Part shown: in pieces, positions 45,069 through 55,082 of the stretch
How positions within the stretch are numbered: the stretch's first letter is position 1
Layout: every line of letters starts with the position of its first letter
Assembly (NCBI RefSeq): GCF_009696575.1
Contig: NZ_VULQ01000008.1
Span: forward strand, 1 to 64,000
DNA from: Anaerococcus porci
GTDB lineage: Bacteria; Bacillota; Clostridia; Tissierellales; Peptoniphilaceae
Reading direction: 5' to 3'
DNA length: 64,000 nucleotides
The notes under the pieces: model-generated
Told to the model about the DNA's origin: nothing
Seen by the model: the letters and a program-made list of their open reading frames with translations, nothing else
Databases searched by the model: none
Position numbers and translations under genes: made by a program

Positions 45069-46364
45069 TTAAAAAATTTCACCTATAAGATAATCTTCCT
45101 TATAAGATATAATTTTCACATTCCTTATATCATTTACTTTTACATCATCCTTTGTATGGACTCTTAAATAGTTTGTAGAATAACCAGATTTAAATCCTTT
45201 AAACTCTGTTTTTGTTTCAAAAAGAACTGATAAAGTTTTTCCTATTTGTTTTTTAAGGAAATCTTTTGTATTTTCTTTTTCAATTTCAGAAAGCTCTTTT
45301 GATCTTCTCTTTTTAACATTTCCATTTACTTGATTTTTCATAGTTGAAGCCTTTGTACCATCTCTTTTAGAATATTTAAAAAGATGAATTTTAGAAAATT
45401 TAATATCTTTTATAAATTCTTTGGTTTCTTCATGATTTTTTTCAGTCTCGTTAGGAAAGCCAACTATGATATCTGTTGTTATGCCTGCATTTGGAAAAAC
45501 TTCTCTAATTAGGTCAACCTTTTTTTTGTATAATTTTGTATCATACTTTCTATTCATTAATTTTAATATTTCATCAGATCCTGACTGTAGGGAAAGATGA
45601 AAATGATCACAAGCTTTTTTACAAGCCTTCATTCTTTCTAAGAAATCTTTCGTAATATGTCTTGGCTCCATCGATGAAAGTCTAATTCTTTCTATTCCAT
45701 CAATCTTTGCAATATGCTCTATAACATCTATTAATGAAATCTTTATATCAAAATCTTTACCATAGCTTGCAACATGTATTCCAGTTAGGACTATTTCCTT
45801 ATATCCATTATCTCTTAACCTTTTAGCTTCATTTATTATGGAAACTAAATCTCTCGATGCTATATTTCCCCTTGCATAAGGAATTAAGCAATATGAACAA
45901 TACATATTACATCCATCTTGAATTTTTATATATGCACGGGTCATATCTGATTGCTTCGAAATTTCTAAATCTTCTATTGACTCTTTCTTGGTAAAATCCT
46001 CTACATTTTCAGTTTTTATCTGATCTTCTATAAATTTTACACAAAGATCAACTACTTCTTCTTTATTTCTTGAACCAAGAATTATATCTACTCCCTCAAT
46101 TTCTTTGACCTCATCAGCCTTAACTTGGGAATAACATCCAATGACTGCAATGATAGCATCCTTATTTTCACGTCTTGCCCTTGATATTGTTTGTCTTGAT
46201 TTTCTATCACTCATATTGGTTACAGTACAGGTGTTTATAACGTAGATATCTGCGTTTTCTTCACGTTTTTCAAAGCCTCGTTTTTTAAATATTTCTTCTA
46301 TAGCTTCTGATTCGTATTGATTAACCTTGCAACCTAGAGTTTTAATATTAAATGTTTTATTCAT
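45069..46364 (-). CDS. mtaB: tRNA t6A37 methylthiotransferase MtaB
   Basis: A 431-residue MiaB-type radical-SAM enzyme turning t6A into ms2t6A at tRNA position 37. The N-terminal domain (NIKTLGCKVNQYESEAI, plus Cys residues in VINTCTVTN and VIGCYSQ) binds one cluster; the radical-SAM motif is in GCNMYCSYCLIPYARG; a TRAM domain ends the protein. GCKVNQYES distinguishes MtaB from MiaB and RimO. Its ATG overlaps the dnaJ stop, a conserved dnaJ-mtaB linkage in Firmicutes. Confidence 0.93.
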   Translation of the reverse strand: MNKTFNIKTLGCKVNQYESEAIEEIFKKRGFEKREENADIYVINTCTVTNMSDRKSRQTISRARRENKDAIIAVIGCYSQVKADEVKEIEGVDIILGSRNKEEVVDLCVKFIEDQIKTENVEDFTKKESIEDLEISKQSDMTRAYIKIQDGCNMYCSYCLIPYARGNIASRDLVSIINEAKRLRDNGYKEIVLTGIHVASYGKDFDIKISLIDVIEHIAKIDGIERIRLSSMEPRHITKDFLERMKACKKACDHFHLSLQSGSDEILKLMNRKYDTKLYKKKVDLIREVFPNAGITTDIIVGFPNETEKNHEETKEFIKDIKFSKIHLFKYSKRDGTKASTMKNQVNGNVKKRRSKELSEIEKENTKDFLKKQIGKTLSVLFETKTEFKGFKSGYSTNYLRVHTKDDVKVNDIRNVKIISYKEDYLIGEIF

Positions 46365-47476
46365 CAGTCAAATAAATCCTTTAATTTTTCGAAAAAGTTC
46401 TTATCTTCTTTTACTACATCTCCAGAAACTTTTGCAAATTCTTTAAGCTTTTCTTTTTGTTCTTTAGAAAGATTTGTTGGCGTTATAACTTTTACATAAA
46501 AATAAAGATCACCTTGTCTTTTGTTGGATTTTATTCCTTCATTTTTAAGTTTAAACCTAGTGCCAGTTTGAGTTCCTTCAGGTATATGATATTCTTGAGT
46601 AGTTGTAAGTGTTGGTATATCGATATTTCCACCTAAGGTAGCTGTTTGGAATGAAATTGGCATCTCATAGTAAATATCAAGTCCGTCTCTTTTAAATATT
46701 TCATGGTCCTCAATCTTTAATATAATATAAAGATCTCCAAATGGACCACCATTAACACCAGCATGACCCTTGCCAACTATTCTTATTACAGAATCATTTT
46801 CAACGCCACTTGGTACATCTACCTTTATTTTCTCACTCTTATAAACTCTTCCTTGACCATGACAAACATCACATTTTTCTTCGATTATTTCACCTTCACC
46901 ATGACACTTATCACAAGTAGTTTGTCTTGATACTGTTCCAAAAGGGGTTTGACTTATATTATTTATAACTCCAGTACCATGACATTTATCACATGTGTGT
47001 TTTTTACTAGAATCTTTTGCACCAGAGCCATGACAAGTTTCACACTCTACTTCTCTTCTTACTTGAACTTCTTTTTTTATTCCAAAACAAGCCTCTTTGA
47101 AAGATAGGTTTAAAACTTGTTGGATATCTCCACCTTTTCTTGGTCTTTTTATATTTTGGCTTCTTCCTTGATTAAATATATCTCCAAAAAAATCTCCAAA
47201 TATGTCGAATCCTCCAAATCCTTGCGAAGAAAATCCTCCACTTCCCGCCGCTCCATTTTCAAATACAGCAGAACCATAAGTATCATAGCGTCTTTTCTTT
47301 TGAGGATCTGATAGAATTTCATAAGCTTCATTTATTTCTTGAAATTTTACTGTAGCAGTCTCATCATCTGGATTTAAGTCTGGATGGTATTTTTTTGCAA
47401 GCTTTCTATATGCTTTTTTTATATCTGCCGAGCTTGCATCTTGACCTATCTCCAATACTTCATATGGGTTTTTCAT
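46364..47476 (-). CDS. dnaJ: Chaperone DnaJ
   Basis: A 370-residue canonical J protein: J domain with HPD in KKYHPDLNPDD, a Gly/Phe-rich linker (about 75-110), four zinc repeats (CETCHGSG, CDKCHGTG, CDKCHGEG, CDVCHGQG), and the substrate-binding domains. It delivers clients to DnaK and stimulates its ATPase. GGAGG precedes the ATG, and an AT-only terminator-like hairpin ends 14 bases before the ATG, so dnaJ may be expressed below dnaK. The other J protein in this window, next to clpB, lacks the zinc domain. Confidence 0.96.
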   Translation of the reverse strand: MKNPYEVLEIGQDASSADIKKAYRKLAKKYHPDLNPDDETATVKFQEINEAYEILSDPQKKRRYDTYGSAVFENGAAGSGGFSSQGFGGFDIFGDFFGDIFNQGRSQNIKRPRKGGDIQQVLNLSFKEACFGIKKEVQVRREVECETCHGSGAKDSSKKHTCDKCHGTGVINNISQTPFGTVSRQTTCDKCHGEGEIIEEKCDVCHGQGRVYKSEKIKVDVPSGVENDSVIRIVGKGHAGVNGGPFGDLYIILKIEDHEIFKRDGLDIYYEMPISFQTATLGGNIDIPTLTTTQEYHIPEGTQTGTRFKLKNEGIKSNKRQGDLYFYVKVITPTNLSKEQKEKLKEFAKVSGDVVKEDKNFFEKLKDLFD

Positions 47477-47490
47477 TTATCCTCCAATAC

Positions 47491-47518
47491 AAAAAAAATA
47501 AATTATCACTAATTTATT
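47491..47518 (-). terminator. Terminator-like hairpin directly before dnaJ
   Basis: AATAAATTA-TCAC-TAATTTATT (9-bp stem of A-T pairs only) followed on the minus strand by TTTTTT, ending just before the dnaJ GGAGG. It would be a weak terminator or a cover for the leader; an effect on dnaJ level is inferred. Confidence 0.45.
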
Positions 47519-47609
47519 TTTTAATCTTTTAATTTATAATTTTATACTTTTATCTTAAGCTTATTTATTATACCTTATTTGATAAAAAAATTAAATTATA
47601 TCTTAAAAA

Positions 47610-47651
47610 TAATAATAAAGAATAAGGGACATTTATCCCCTATTCTTTATT
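47610..47651 (-). terminator. Terminator after dnaK
   Basis: A 15-bp stem (47614-47628 with 47637-47651) with an 8-base loop; its one imperfect pair is a G-U on the minus strand and an A-C on the plus strand. ATTATTTTT follows on the minus strand. It lies 10 bases after the dnaK stop. A TATAAT-like element at 47567-47572 could give dnaJ its own promoter. Confidence 0.75.
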
Positions 47652-47661
47652 TTTTTGTTTA

Positions 47662-49476
47662 TTACTCTTCATCATCTACAACTTCATAGTCAGCATCTAC
47701 TACATTATCATCATTTCCTGAATTTTCGTTAGAATTTGTTCCTTGAGTGTTTTTGTACATTTTTTCACTCATAGCGTATATTTCTTCTTGAAGAGCTTCT
47801 GTTTTAGCCTTGATATTATTTGTATCATCAGTTTTCAAGCTATCTTCAAGGTCTTTAATTTTTCCTTCAATTCTTTCTTTTTCTTCGCCTTCAATTTTAG
47901 CGTCTTCTAGGGTTTTTCTAGCTTGGTAAGCTAATGATTCACCATTATTTTTAATTTCAATAGCTTCTTTTTTCTTCTTATCTTCTTCAGCAAATTTCTC
48001 TGCTTCTTTTACCTTTTTATCAATTTCTTCATCTGTAAGATTTGTTGATGATGTGATTGTAATTTTTTGTTCTTTTCCACTTCCTTGGTCTTTTGCAGAC
48101 ACATTTACAATACCATTGGCATCTATATCAAATGTAACTTCTATTTGTGGAACCCCACGTCTTGCAGCTGGTATTCCTGTAAGTTGGAATCTACCTAATG
48201 TAGTATTGTCCGCTGCCATTTCTCTTTCACCTTGTAATACATGGATATCTACATCAGTTTGTCCATCTGCTGCAGTTGTAAATATTTGAGATTTCTTTGT
48301 AGGTATTGATGTATTTCTTTCTATAAGCTTTGTTGTAACTCCACCTAAAGTTTCAATTCCTAATGAAAGTGGTGTAACATCAACTAATAGTATATCCTTT
48401 ACATCTCCTGATAAAACTCCACCTTGAATAGCTGCACCTAAAGCAACACATTCATCTGGATTAATATCTTTTTGTGGGTCTTTTCCAATAATATCTTTTA
48501 CTAATTCTTGTACTGCTGGAATTCTTGATGAACCACCAACCATTAGTACCTTTTGGATTTCAGATGCAGATACTGATGCATCCTTTAAAGCTTCTTCTAC
48601 TGGTCCTCTTGTAGCTTCAACTAAGTCTCTTGTTATTTCTTCAAATTTAGCTCTTGTTACTGTTATATCTAAGTGAACTGGTTGACCATCTACAGCTGTA
48701 ATAAATGGTAAGTTTACATTAGTTGTCTTTGTTGAAGATAATTCTTTTTTAGCCTTTTCAGCTGCATCTTTTAGTCTTTGCATAGCTGTAAGATCTTTTG
48801 TTAAATCAACACCAGTTTCTTTTTTAAATTCACCTGCTAGGTATTCAACTAATTTATTATCAAAATCATCTCCACCTAGTTTGTTGTTTCCTCTTGTAGC
48901 TAATACTTCAAATACTCCATCACCAACTTCTAGCACTGATACATCAAATGTACCACCACCTAAGTCATAAACCATTATCTTAGCTTGATCTGTTTCTTTA
49001 TCCATACCATAAGCTAGGGCTGCTGCAGTTGGTTCATTTATAATTCTTTGAACATTAAGTCCTGCAATCTTGCCAGCATCTTTTGTAGCTTGTCTTTGTG
49101 AGTCTGAGAAATATGCAGGTACTGTAATTACTGCATCTGTAACTTTATCATTTAAGTAACTTTCTGCATCAGCCTTAAGTTTTTGTAAAATCATAGCTGA
49201 AACTTCTTCTGGAGTATATGATTTTCCATCTATTTCATTTGTCTTATAATCTGTACCCATTTGTCTTTTTATTGATGAAATTGTTCTATCTGGGTTTGTT
49301 ATTGCTTGTCTTTTAGCAGTTTCTCCCACAAGTCTTTCTCCATCTTTTGTAAATGCTACAACTGATGGTGTTGTTCTATTACCTTCTGAGTTAGGGATTA
49401 TTGTTGAATCTCCACCTTCAAGTACTGCAACCGCTGAGTTTGTGGTTCCTAAGTCAATTCCTATAATTTTTGCCAT
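47662..49476 (-). CDS. dnaK: Chaperone DnaK (Hsp70)
   Basis: A 604-residue Hsp70. The ATPase domain shows [26 protein letters not shown] and [11 protein letters not shown]; the linker [11 protein letters not shown] and the peptide-binding domain follow, ending in an Asn/acidic-rich tail with [10 protein letters not shown], close to the usual EVxD ending. It folds proteins with DnaJ and GrpE, and lies in the standard hrcA-grpE-dnaK-dnaJ order, 12 bp after grpE. Controlled by HrcA through the CIRCE upstream of hrcA. Confidence 0.97.
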   Translation of the reverse strand: MAKIIGIDLGTTNSAVAVLEGGDSTIIPNSEGNRTTPSVVAFTKDGERLVGETAKRQAITNPDRTISSIKRQMGTDYKTNEIDGKSYTPEEVSAMILQKLKADAESYLNDKVTDAVITVPAYFSDSQRQATKDAGKIAGLNVQRIINEPTAAALAYGMDKETDQAKIMVYDLGGGTFDVSVLEVGDGVFEVLATRGNNKLGGDDFDNKLVEYLAGEFKKETGVDLTKDLTAMQRLKDAAEKAKKELSSTKTTNVNLPFITAVDGQPVHLDITVTRAKFEEITRDLVEATRGPVEEALKDASVSASEIQKVLMVGGSSRIPAVQELVKDIIGKDPQKDINPDECVALGAAIQGGVLSGDVKDILLVDVTPLSLGIETLGGVTTKLIERNTSIPTKKSQIFTTAADGQTDVDIHVLQGEREMAADNTTLGRFQLTGIPAARRGVPQIEVTFDIDANGIVNVSAKDQGSGKEQKITITSSTNLTDEEIDKKVKEAEKFAEEDKKKKEAIEIKNNGESLAYQARKTLEDAKIEGEEKERIEGKIKDLEDSLKTDDTNNIKAKTEALQEEIYAMSEKMYKNTQGTNSNENSGNDDNVVDADYEVVDDEE

Positions 49477-49488
49477 AAATAAATCCTC

Positions 49489-50058
49489 CTATTTTGCAAC
49501 TTTTACCATACTTGGTCTTAAAACTTTATCATTAAGGGTATATCCTTTTTGATATGTCTCTATAATATAATTTGATTTGAAATTTTCGTTTTCTTCTGTT
49601 TGAAATGCGTGGTGGAAATTTGGATCAAATTCAACATTATCTGATTCAATTTCCGCAAGTCCTTCTTTTTCTAAAACTTTCCATAATGAATCTCTTGTCA
49701 TTACTATTCCTTTAACAAAAGAATCATTTTTGTCTGTATCTTTAAGTGCCCTATCAAAGTTATCTAAAACTGGTAATAACTCTTCAATTAACTTTGATGA
49801 AGCAAACTTTTTAAATTCTATTCTAGCCTTTTCTTCCCTTTTTTTATAATTTGAAAACTCTGCTAATAATCTTTGATACTTATCTTTATATTCATTTTCA
49901 ATTAATTCTTCTTCGACTTCTTTTGGAGTTTCTTCATCTTCTCCTGAAGCTTCATTAACTTCTCCATCTTCATCAACAATTTCAGCTTCGATTTCTTCTA
50001 ATTCTTCTGTATTTTCAACATTCTCATCATGCTTTTTTTCATTGTCCACCTTAAACAC
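49489..50058 (-). CDS. grpE: Nucleotide exchange factor GrpE
   Basis: About 189 residues. A very acidic, disordered N-terminus (Glu/Asp-rich to about 55) precedes the long coiled coil (YKDKYQRLLAEFSNYKKRE) and the C-terminal beta domain (FDPNFHHAFQTEENENF, then VLRPSMVKVAK). It releases ADP from DnaK. No ATG is in frame near the start: GTG at 50056-50058 or the GTG three codons later both have purine-rich sites upstream, so the exact start is uncertain by three residues. It lies 6 bp after hrcA. Confidence 0.93.
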   Translation of the reverse strand: MFKVDNEKKHDENVENTEELEEIEAEIVDEDGEVNEASGEDEETPKEVEEELIENEYKDKYQRLLAEFSNYKKREEKARIEFKKFASSKLIEELLPVLDNFDRALKDTDKNDSFVKGIVMTRDSLWKVLEKEGLAEIESDNVEFDPNFHHAFQTEENENFKSNYIIETYQKGYTLNDKVLRPSMVKVAK

Positions 50059-50064
50059 CTACCT

Positions 50065-51069
50065 TTATTTACTGAGTAAATCTGAAATTAGCTTTATATC
50101 AGAAATAACTTCCTTATAATCAATTCTTGTAATTCCTATAATTCCAATTTGGCCTACAATGTCCTTATCATAATTAAAATGCGAAGTTATTATTGTATTG
50201 TCTTTTAATTCATTTATCTCATTTTCATCTCCAATAGTAATTTTAAGATTGCTATTGGAATTTTCAATCAAATCCCATATCCTATCTTTACTATCTAAAA
50301 TTTTAATAAACTCTTTAGCCTTTATTGGATCCTCAAATTCTTTAAAATTAAAAATATTTCCAATTCCTTTTATAATTACTTCCTTACTAAGATCTGTTAA
50401 AGAATCATTATTAATTTTATTCTCCAAAATTTCTAATAAGGATTCATACTTTTTAAGATTTTTATCTTTAAGTCTCTTAAACACCTTAGAAATATCTTTA
50501 ATATTGACTCCTTCTATATTTTTTTTAAGTTCTATAGACAAGTATTTTATATCCTCTTCACTTACTTCAACATTGGTATAAATCCTATCACTAATAATAC
50601 TTGCATTGTCATAAACTATGACAAATAAGAGCATATTAGAATCAAGTTTAATAAGTTCGAGATTTAAAACTTTATTGATATTATTTCTTATAGTGTAAGA
50701 TATAGCTGTAAGATTAGTCATCTTAGAAAGTAATAAGGTTGCTGTATCTATAATTTTTGAAACATTTCCATATCTTTTATCAAGAATTTTTTCTAATTTT
50801 TCTTCATCTTCTTTATTAGAATCCAGTGTATTTTCTAATATATAATTGACATATAATCTGTAACCCTTATCTGATGGGTACCTACCACTAGAAGTATGGG
50901 CCTTTTCAAGAAGTCCCATCTTCTCAAGAGTGCTCATCTCATTTCTAATAGTTGCAGAAGATATATCTAGAGAATATTCATTAAGTAATGAATTTGAACC
51001 AATAGGCTCTCCAAGATTAACGTATGAGTTTATAATGGAAAAGAGTATCATTTTCTTTCTCTCGTTCAT
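50065..51069 (-). CDS. hrcA: Heat-inducible transcription repressor HrcA
   Basis: A 334-residue repressor of the CIRCE regulon. The N-terminal winged helix (SSATIRNEMSTLEKMGLL, then HTSSGRYPSDKGYRLYV) binds DNA, and GAF-like and dimerisation domains follow. I set the start at the ATG ending at 51069, with GAGGTG upstream. The in-frame GTG at 51088-51090 is part of the CIRCE half-site (GTGCTAA) and is not a likely start. First gene of the chaperone operon, so it represses itself. Confidence 0.94.
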   Translation of the reverse strand: MNERKKMILFSIINSYVNLGEPIGSNSLLNEYSLDISSATIRNEMSTLEKMGLLEKAHTSSGRYPSDKGYRLYVNYILENTLDSNKEDEEKLEKILDKRYGNVSKIIDTATLLLSKMTNLTAISYTIRNNINKVLNLELIKLDSNMLLFVIVYDNASIISDRIYTNVEVSEEDIKYLSIELKKNIEGVNIKDISKVFKRLKDKNLKKYESLLEILENKINNDSLTDLSKEVIIKGIGNIFNFKEFEDPIKAKEFIKILDSKDRIWDLIENSNSNLKITIGDENEINELKDNTIITSHFNYDKDIVGQIGIIGITRIDYKEVISDIKLISDLLSK

Positions 51070-51083
51070 TATCTTCACCTCAT

Positions 51084-51110
51084 TTAGCACTCCTAATATC
51101 TGACTGCTAA
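51084..51110. promoter_or_regulatory. CIRCE operator of the hrcA operon
   Basis: TTAGCACTC-N9-GACTGCTAA at 51084-51092 and 51102-51110 matches the CIRCE consensus (TTAGCACTC-N9-GAGTGCTAA) with one mismatch. It lies just upstream of the hrcA Shine-Dalgarno. On the minus strand a TTGCAA at 51137-51142 with TATATT (51115-51120) 16 bp away is a plausible promoter that HrcA would block. Confidence 0.93.
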
Positions 51111-51143
51111 TATTAATATACTTGGTAAATTTATATTTGCAAG

Positions 51144-52268
51144 TTAGATTATTTCAAGATAAAATTCATTAGATAAGTCGAAACCTTTATGGGTAAAACT
51201 CAGGCTTTTCCCTATATTAAAAAAGCCAAGATTATAATATTTATCAACAATTTTACTATACTTGTTTAAAAGACTATAACCAAAAATTTCTTCAAATTCT
51301 TTTAAATTAATTCCTTCACATTCCCTTAGCTTAAAGATTATATATTCTTTCTCCCTTTCACTTTTTGAGATAAACTCTTTAGTTTCTATGGGAAACTTTC
51401 CACTATTTATTAAGTTTTCATATTTAATAAAATTTCTTACATTACTGTATCTAATATTCGATAAAAATCCTGATGCACCAAGACCTAAGGCAAGATATCC
51501 ACCCTCAGACCAATATTTTTTATTGTGGTAAGATTCGAAACCTTTTTTTGAAAAATTAGAAATTTCATACCTAAATAATCCTAAATCTTTTAATTGCTTT
51601 TCTATATATAAAAAAATTCCCCTTTCTAGATCATCATCCATTAACTTTAATTTTCTTTTTTTATAAAGAGTATAAAAATATGAACCCTTCTCTAAAATTA
51701 GAGAATAATAAGATATATGTTCTGGCTTAATTTCTTTTATAAGTTCTAAATCTTTTTTTACTACATTAAAGTCTCCTCCTGGTAGATTTAAAATCATATC
51801 TAAGGAAAGATTTTTAAATCCAACTTTTCTTATATTTTTAATGTCATTTAATATAATTTCTTTACTATGATCACGACCAACATTTTTTAATACCTTATCA
51901 TCAAATGATTGAACTCCTAGAGATATCCTATCTATACCAAGTTCCCTATATTTTTTTAGCTTATCAAGTGTTAGGGAATTTGGATTTGACTCTATAGTAA
52001 ATTCCTTAAGATTTTTAACCTTAAAATTTTTAAGTTTTTCTACAAGTTTCTCTATATATTTATAATCAACATATGAAGGTGTTCCTCCTCCAATATATAT
52101 AGAATCTATATCTACACTTATATTTTTTTGATATAAATCAATTTCCTTATATAAATTATCAAAGTATGAATCAATCCTATTTTCCAAATTGGGATAAGCT
52201 ACGAAATCACAATAAAAACATTTTTTCTTGCAAAAAGGGATATGTACATAAAGTCCAATTTTTTCCAT
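51144..52268 (-). CDS. hemW: Radical SAM heme chaperone HemW (HemN-like)
   Basis: A 374-residue radical-SAM protein. The cluster motif is C13, C17 and C20 in HIPFCKKKCFYCDF. The extra cysteine that true coproporphyrinogen oxidase HemN has two residues later is absent (Phe), marking it as HemW, a heme-binding protein thought to deliver heme. GGGTPSYVD and SLGVQSFDDKVL are family motifs. It follows lepA, as in many Firmicutes, but a terminator lies between them. ATG start. Confidence 0.9.
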   Translation of the reverse strand: MEKIGLYVHIPFCKKKCFYCDFVAYPNLENRIDSYFDNLYKEIDLYQKNISVDIDSIYIGGGTPSYVDYKYIEKLVEKLKNFKVKNLKEFTIESNPNSLTLDKLKKYRELGIDRISLGVQSFDDKVLKNVGRDHSKEIILNDIKNIRKVGFKNLSLDMILNLPGGDFNVVKKDLELIKEIKPEHISYYSLILEKGSYFYTLYKKRKLKLMDDDLERGIFLYIEKQLKDLGLFRYEISNFSKKGFESYHNKKYWSEGGYLALGLGASGFLSNIRYSNVRNFIKYENLINSGKFPIETKEFISKSEREKEYIIFKLRECEGINLKEFEEIFGYSLLNKYSKIVDKYYNLGFFNIGKSLSFTHKGFDLSNEFYLEII

Positions 52269-52284
52269 TTTTCCTCCTTTTACA

Positions 52285-52311
52285 TAAAAAAAGCTAGGAC
52301 AAGCCTAACTT
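52285..52311 (-). terminator. Terminator between lepA and hemW
   Basis: On the minus strand AAGTTAGG pairs with CCTAGCTT (one G-U; the plus strand would have a mismatch) around a 5-base loop and runs into TTTTTTT. It ends 17 bases before the hemW ATG. Confidence 0.75.
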
Positions 52312-52312
52312 T

Positions 52313-54118
52313 TTAATCATCTTCATATTTTAATACAGCAAGGAATGCATCCTGAGGGATTTGAACACTTCCTAACTGTCTCATCCTCTTCTTACCTTCT
52401 TTTTGTTTTTCTAGTAATTTTTTCTTTCTAGATATATCTCCACCATAACATTTTGCAATTACATCTTTTCTTAGTGCTTTTACAGTTTCTCTTGCTATAA
52501 CCTTAGAGTCTATAGTAGCTTGAATTGGAATTGCGAATTGTTGTCTTGGTATTTGTTCCTTGAGTTTTTCAACAATTGACCTTCCTCTTTCATATGCAAA
52601 ATCCTTATGTACTATGGTCGAAAGTGCATCTACCCTATCTTCGTTTATCTTAATATCAAGTTTTATTAAATCACTTTTTACATAGTCTGTTACTTCATAA
52701 TCAAGAGATGCATAACCCTTTGACCTTGACTTAAGTGAATCAAAGAAATTATATATAACCTCATTTAAAGGTAGCTTATACTTGATTAAAACCCTATTTT
52801 CATCAATATAGGACATATCTATAAGCTCTCCACGCCTTGATTGGGCAAGCTCCATTATAGGACCTATATAATCCTTTGGAGTCATAATTTCAGATATTGT
52901 AATTGGTTCTTTTACATATTCAATTTCTGAAGTTGATGGAAAATCATTAGGATTTTCCAACTTTTTCTCATCATGACCCTTAGTCTTTACCCTATAGATT
53001 ACAGAAGGTGCAGTAGCTATAATATCAAGGTCATACTCTCTTTCAAGTCTTTCTGTAATAATATCCATATGCAAAAGTCCCAAAAATCCACATCTTAGAC
53101 CTACACCCAAGGCTTGAGAGTTTTCTTGTTCAAATACAAGAGATGCATCATTAACTTGGAGTTTTTCAAGAGAATCTCTAAGTTTTGCAAAAGATTCTCC
53201 TTCTGCAGGATAAATACCAGAATACACCATTGGTAGAACTTCCTTATATCCTGATAATGGTTTATCTGTTTTATTGTTCTTTAAAGTTATAGTATCTCCA
53301 ACTCTTGCATTTCTTATGTCTTTAATACTGGCTTCTATAAAACCAACATCCCCACTTCTTAAATCTTTTGTCTCTATCCTATCTTTCATAGTATAGCCAA
53401 CTGCTGTAACTTCGTATGATTTTCCGCTTGCCATCATGTAAATTTCATCACCAGGCTTAACTGAACCTTCAAAGATTCTCACATAGCATATTACTCCCCT
53501 ATAAGAATCATAATAAGAGTCAAAAATTAAAGCCTTAAGAGGCTTATCATCATGATCTTCTGGTGCTGGAATATTTTCGATTATATCTTCTAGTACATCA
53601 GTAATATTTAATCCAGTTTTAGCTGAAACTAGAGGAATTCCTTCGGTATCAAGACCTATTTGATTTTCTATCTCTTCTTTTGTCTCATCAACCCTAGCAC
53701 TTGGCAAATCAATCTTATTTAAAACTGGTAAAATCTCAAGATTCTGTTCTAAAGCTAGATAGGTATTAGCCAAAGTTTGAGCCTCTACACCTTGTGATGC
53801 ATCCACAACAAGAATTGCTCCTTCGCATGCCTTAAGAGATCTTGAAACTTCATAAGTAAAGTCTACATGACCAGGAGTATCTATGAGATTTAGAACATAA
53901 TCTTTTCCATCCTTAGCCCTATAATTTAACTTTACTGATTTTAATTTAATAGTAATTCCTCTTTCTTGCTCAAGATCCATGCTATCAAGCATTTGTTCTT
54001 CAATATCTCTTTTTGAAACAGAATTAGTTTCCTCAATTAATCTATCAGCTAAAGTTGATTTGCCATGATCTATATGGGCTATAATAGAAAAATTTCTTAT
54101 ATTTTCTTTTTTCTTCAT
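52313..54118 (-). CDS. lepA: Elongation factor 4 (LepA)
   Basis: A 601-residue translational GTPase that can back-translocate ribosomes. G motifs [22 protein letters not shown] and NKIDLPSA are present; EF-G-like domains follow, and the LepA-specific C-terminal domain with [21 protein letters not shown]. It overlaps lepB by one base, so the two are coupled. GTPase switch I contains [14 protein letters not shown]. Confidence 0.96.
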   Translation of the reverse strand: MKKKENIRNFSIIAHIDHGKSTLADRLIEETNSVSKRDIEEQMLDSMDLEQERGITIKLKSVKLNYRAKDGKDYVLNLIDTPGHVDFTYEVSRSLKACEGAILVVDASQGVEAQTLANTYLALEQNLEILPVLNKIDLPSARVDETKEEIENQIGLDTEGIPLVSAKTGLNITDVLEDIIENIPAPEDHDDKPLKALIFDSYYDSYRGVICYVRIFEGSVKPGDEIYMMASGKSYEVTAVGYTMKDRIETKDLRSGDVGFIEASIKDIRNARVGDTITLKNNKTDKPLSGYKEVLPMVYSGIYPAEGESFAKLRDSLEKLQVNDASLVFEQENSQALGVGLRCGFLGLLHMDIITERLEREYDLDIIATAPSVIYRVKTKGHDEKKLENPNDFPSTSEIEYVKEPITISEIMTPKDYIGPIMELAQSRRGELIDMSYIDENRVLIKYKLPLNEVIYNFFDSLKSRSKGYASLDYEVTDYVKSDLIKLDIKINEDRVDALSTIVHKDFAYERGRSIVEKLKEQIPRQQFAIPIQATIDSKVIARETVKALRKDVIAKCYGGDISRKKKLLEKQKEGKKRMRQLGSVQIPQDAFLAVLKYEDD

Positions 54119-54663
54119 TATCTATTTTCCTTATCTACAAAACCAATATCATATAAAGGGTAAAATCTTAAGAAAGCATGACCAACTATAGAATTCTCAC
54201 TAATAGGGCCAAAATTTCTTGAATCATTACTTGCATTTGGAAGTCTATTATCCCCCATAACAAAGTATTCTCCTTCATTTAAAGTCCATTCACTATTATT
54301 ATTTGTTGTTAGAGTTTCGTCCGTATTTATATAATGCTCTGAATAAATTTCTCCATTAATATATACATTCCCATTACTTATAGATACAGTATCCCCTGGA
54401 AGTCCAACAATTCTTTTTATATAAAGAGTAGATTCTTGGTCAGGAGCTTCAATTATAACTATATCTCCTACATCAAAACCTTTAAAATGCTTCGATAATT
54501 TATCTACAAATAACATATCACCACTATGTAATGTGTTAAGCATTGAATTTCCCTCTACCTTGGTAGCATCAAGCAAAAATATTTTTATAAAAAACGCTAA
54601 AATTAAAGCAAGCAGTATTGTCTTAATCCAATCAAGAAATTCTAATGAATTTTCTTCACTCAT
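54118..54663 (-). CDS. lepB: Signal peptidase I
   Basis: A 181-residue S26 peptidase with one N-terminal membrane anchor (about 13-32). The catalytic serine is S40 in [11 protein letters not shown] and the lysine is K83 in [32 protein letters not shown] completes the fold. It removes signal peptides of exported proteins outside the membrane. It has a clear promoter (TTGAAC-16-TATAAT) and is coupled to lepA. ATG start. Confidence 0.95.
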   Translation of the reverse strand: MSEENSLEFLDWIKTILLALILAFFIKIFLLDATKVEGNSMLNTLHSGDMLFVDKLSKHFKGFDVGDIVIIEAPDQESTLYIKRIVGLPGDTVSISNGNVYINGEIYSEHYINTDETLTTNNNSEWTLNEGEYFVMGDNRLPNASNDSRNFGPISENSIVGHAFLRFYPLYDIGFVDKENR

Positions 54664-54686
54664 ATATACACCTCTCTTACTAAAAT

Positions 54687-54714
54687 ATTATAAACGAATA
54701 TTGCAAAAGTTCAA
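54687..54714 (-). promoter_or_regulatory. lepB promoter
   Basis: On the minus strand TTGAAC (54709-54714) and TATAAT (54687-54692) are 16 bp apart; the ATG follows 24 bases further on after AGAGGTG. Confidence 0.7.
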
Positions 54715-54748
54715 AATATTTTAAAATCATATAATAAAACTTAAATAT

Positions 54749-54777
54749 TTGTAAAAAACTTAAGTTTATGGTAAAAT
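54749..54777 (+). promoter_or_regulatory. rpsT promoter
   Basis: TTGTAA (54749-54754), 17 bp, TAAAAT (54772-54777), about 30 bp before the rpsT ATG. It is divergent from lepB. Confidence 0.65.
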
Positions 54778-54808
54778 AAATCAGTCGAAGTAAATTGGGG
54801 GTGAAAAA

Positions 54809-55075
54809 ATGGCAAATATCAAATCAGCAATTAAAAGAATTGACATAGCTAGAAGACAAACTGCTAGAAATAAATCTGTAAAATCAGAAATTAAAACATA
54901 TGTTAAAAAATTTGAACAAGCTATAGAAAATAATGAAGCTGACAAAGCTAATGAACTTTTCAAAACTGTTGATAAAAAAGTAAAACAAGCAGCAGCAAAA
55001 AACATTATTCATAAAAATCAAGCTAGTAGAACTAGTTCAAGATTAGCTAAAAAATTAAATTTATTAAATGCTTAA
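54809..55075 (+). CDS. rpsT: 30S ribosomal protein S20
   Basis: An 88-residue, lysine-rich helical S20 starting MANIKSAIKRIDIARRQT and ending KNIIHKNQASRTSSRLAKKL, both family features. It binds 16S rRNA early in 30S assembly. GGGGGTG lies 6 bases before the ATG. It is a single-gene unit facing holA, with a large terminator after it. Confidence 0.96.
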   Translation: MANIKSAIKRIDIARRQTARNKSVKSEIKTYVKKFEQAIENNEADKANELFKTVDKKVKQAAAKNIIHKNQASRTSSRLAKKLNLLNA

Positions 55076-55082
55076 TTTTTAG

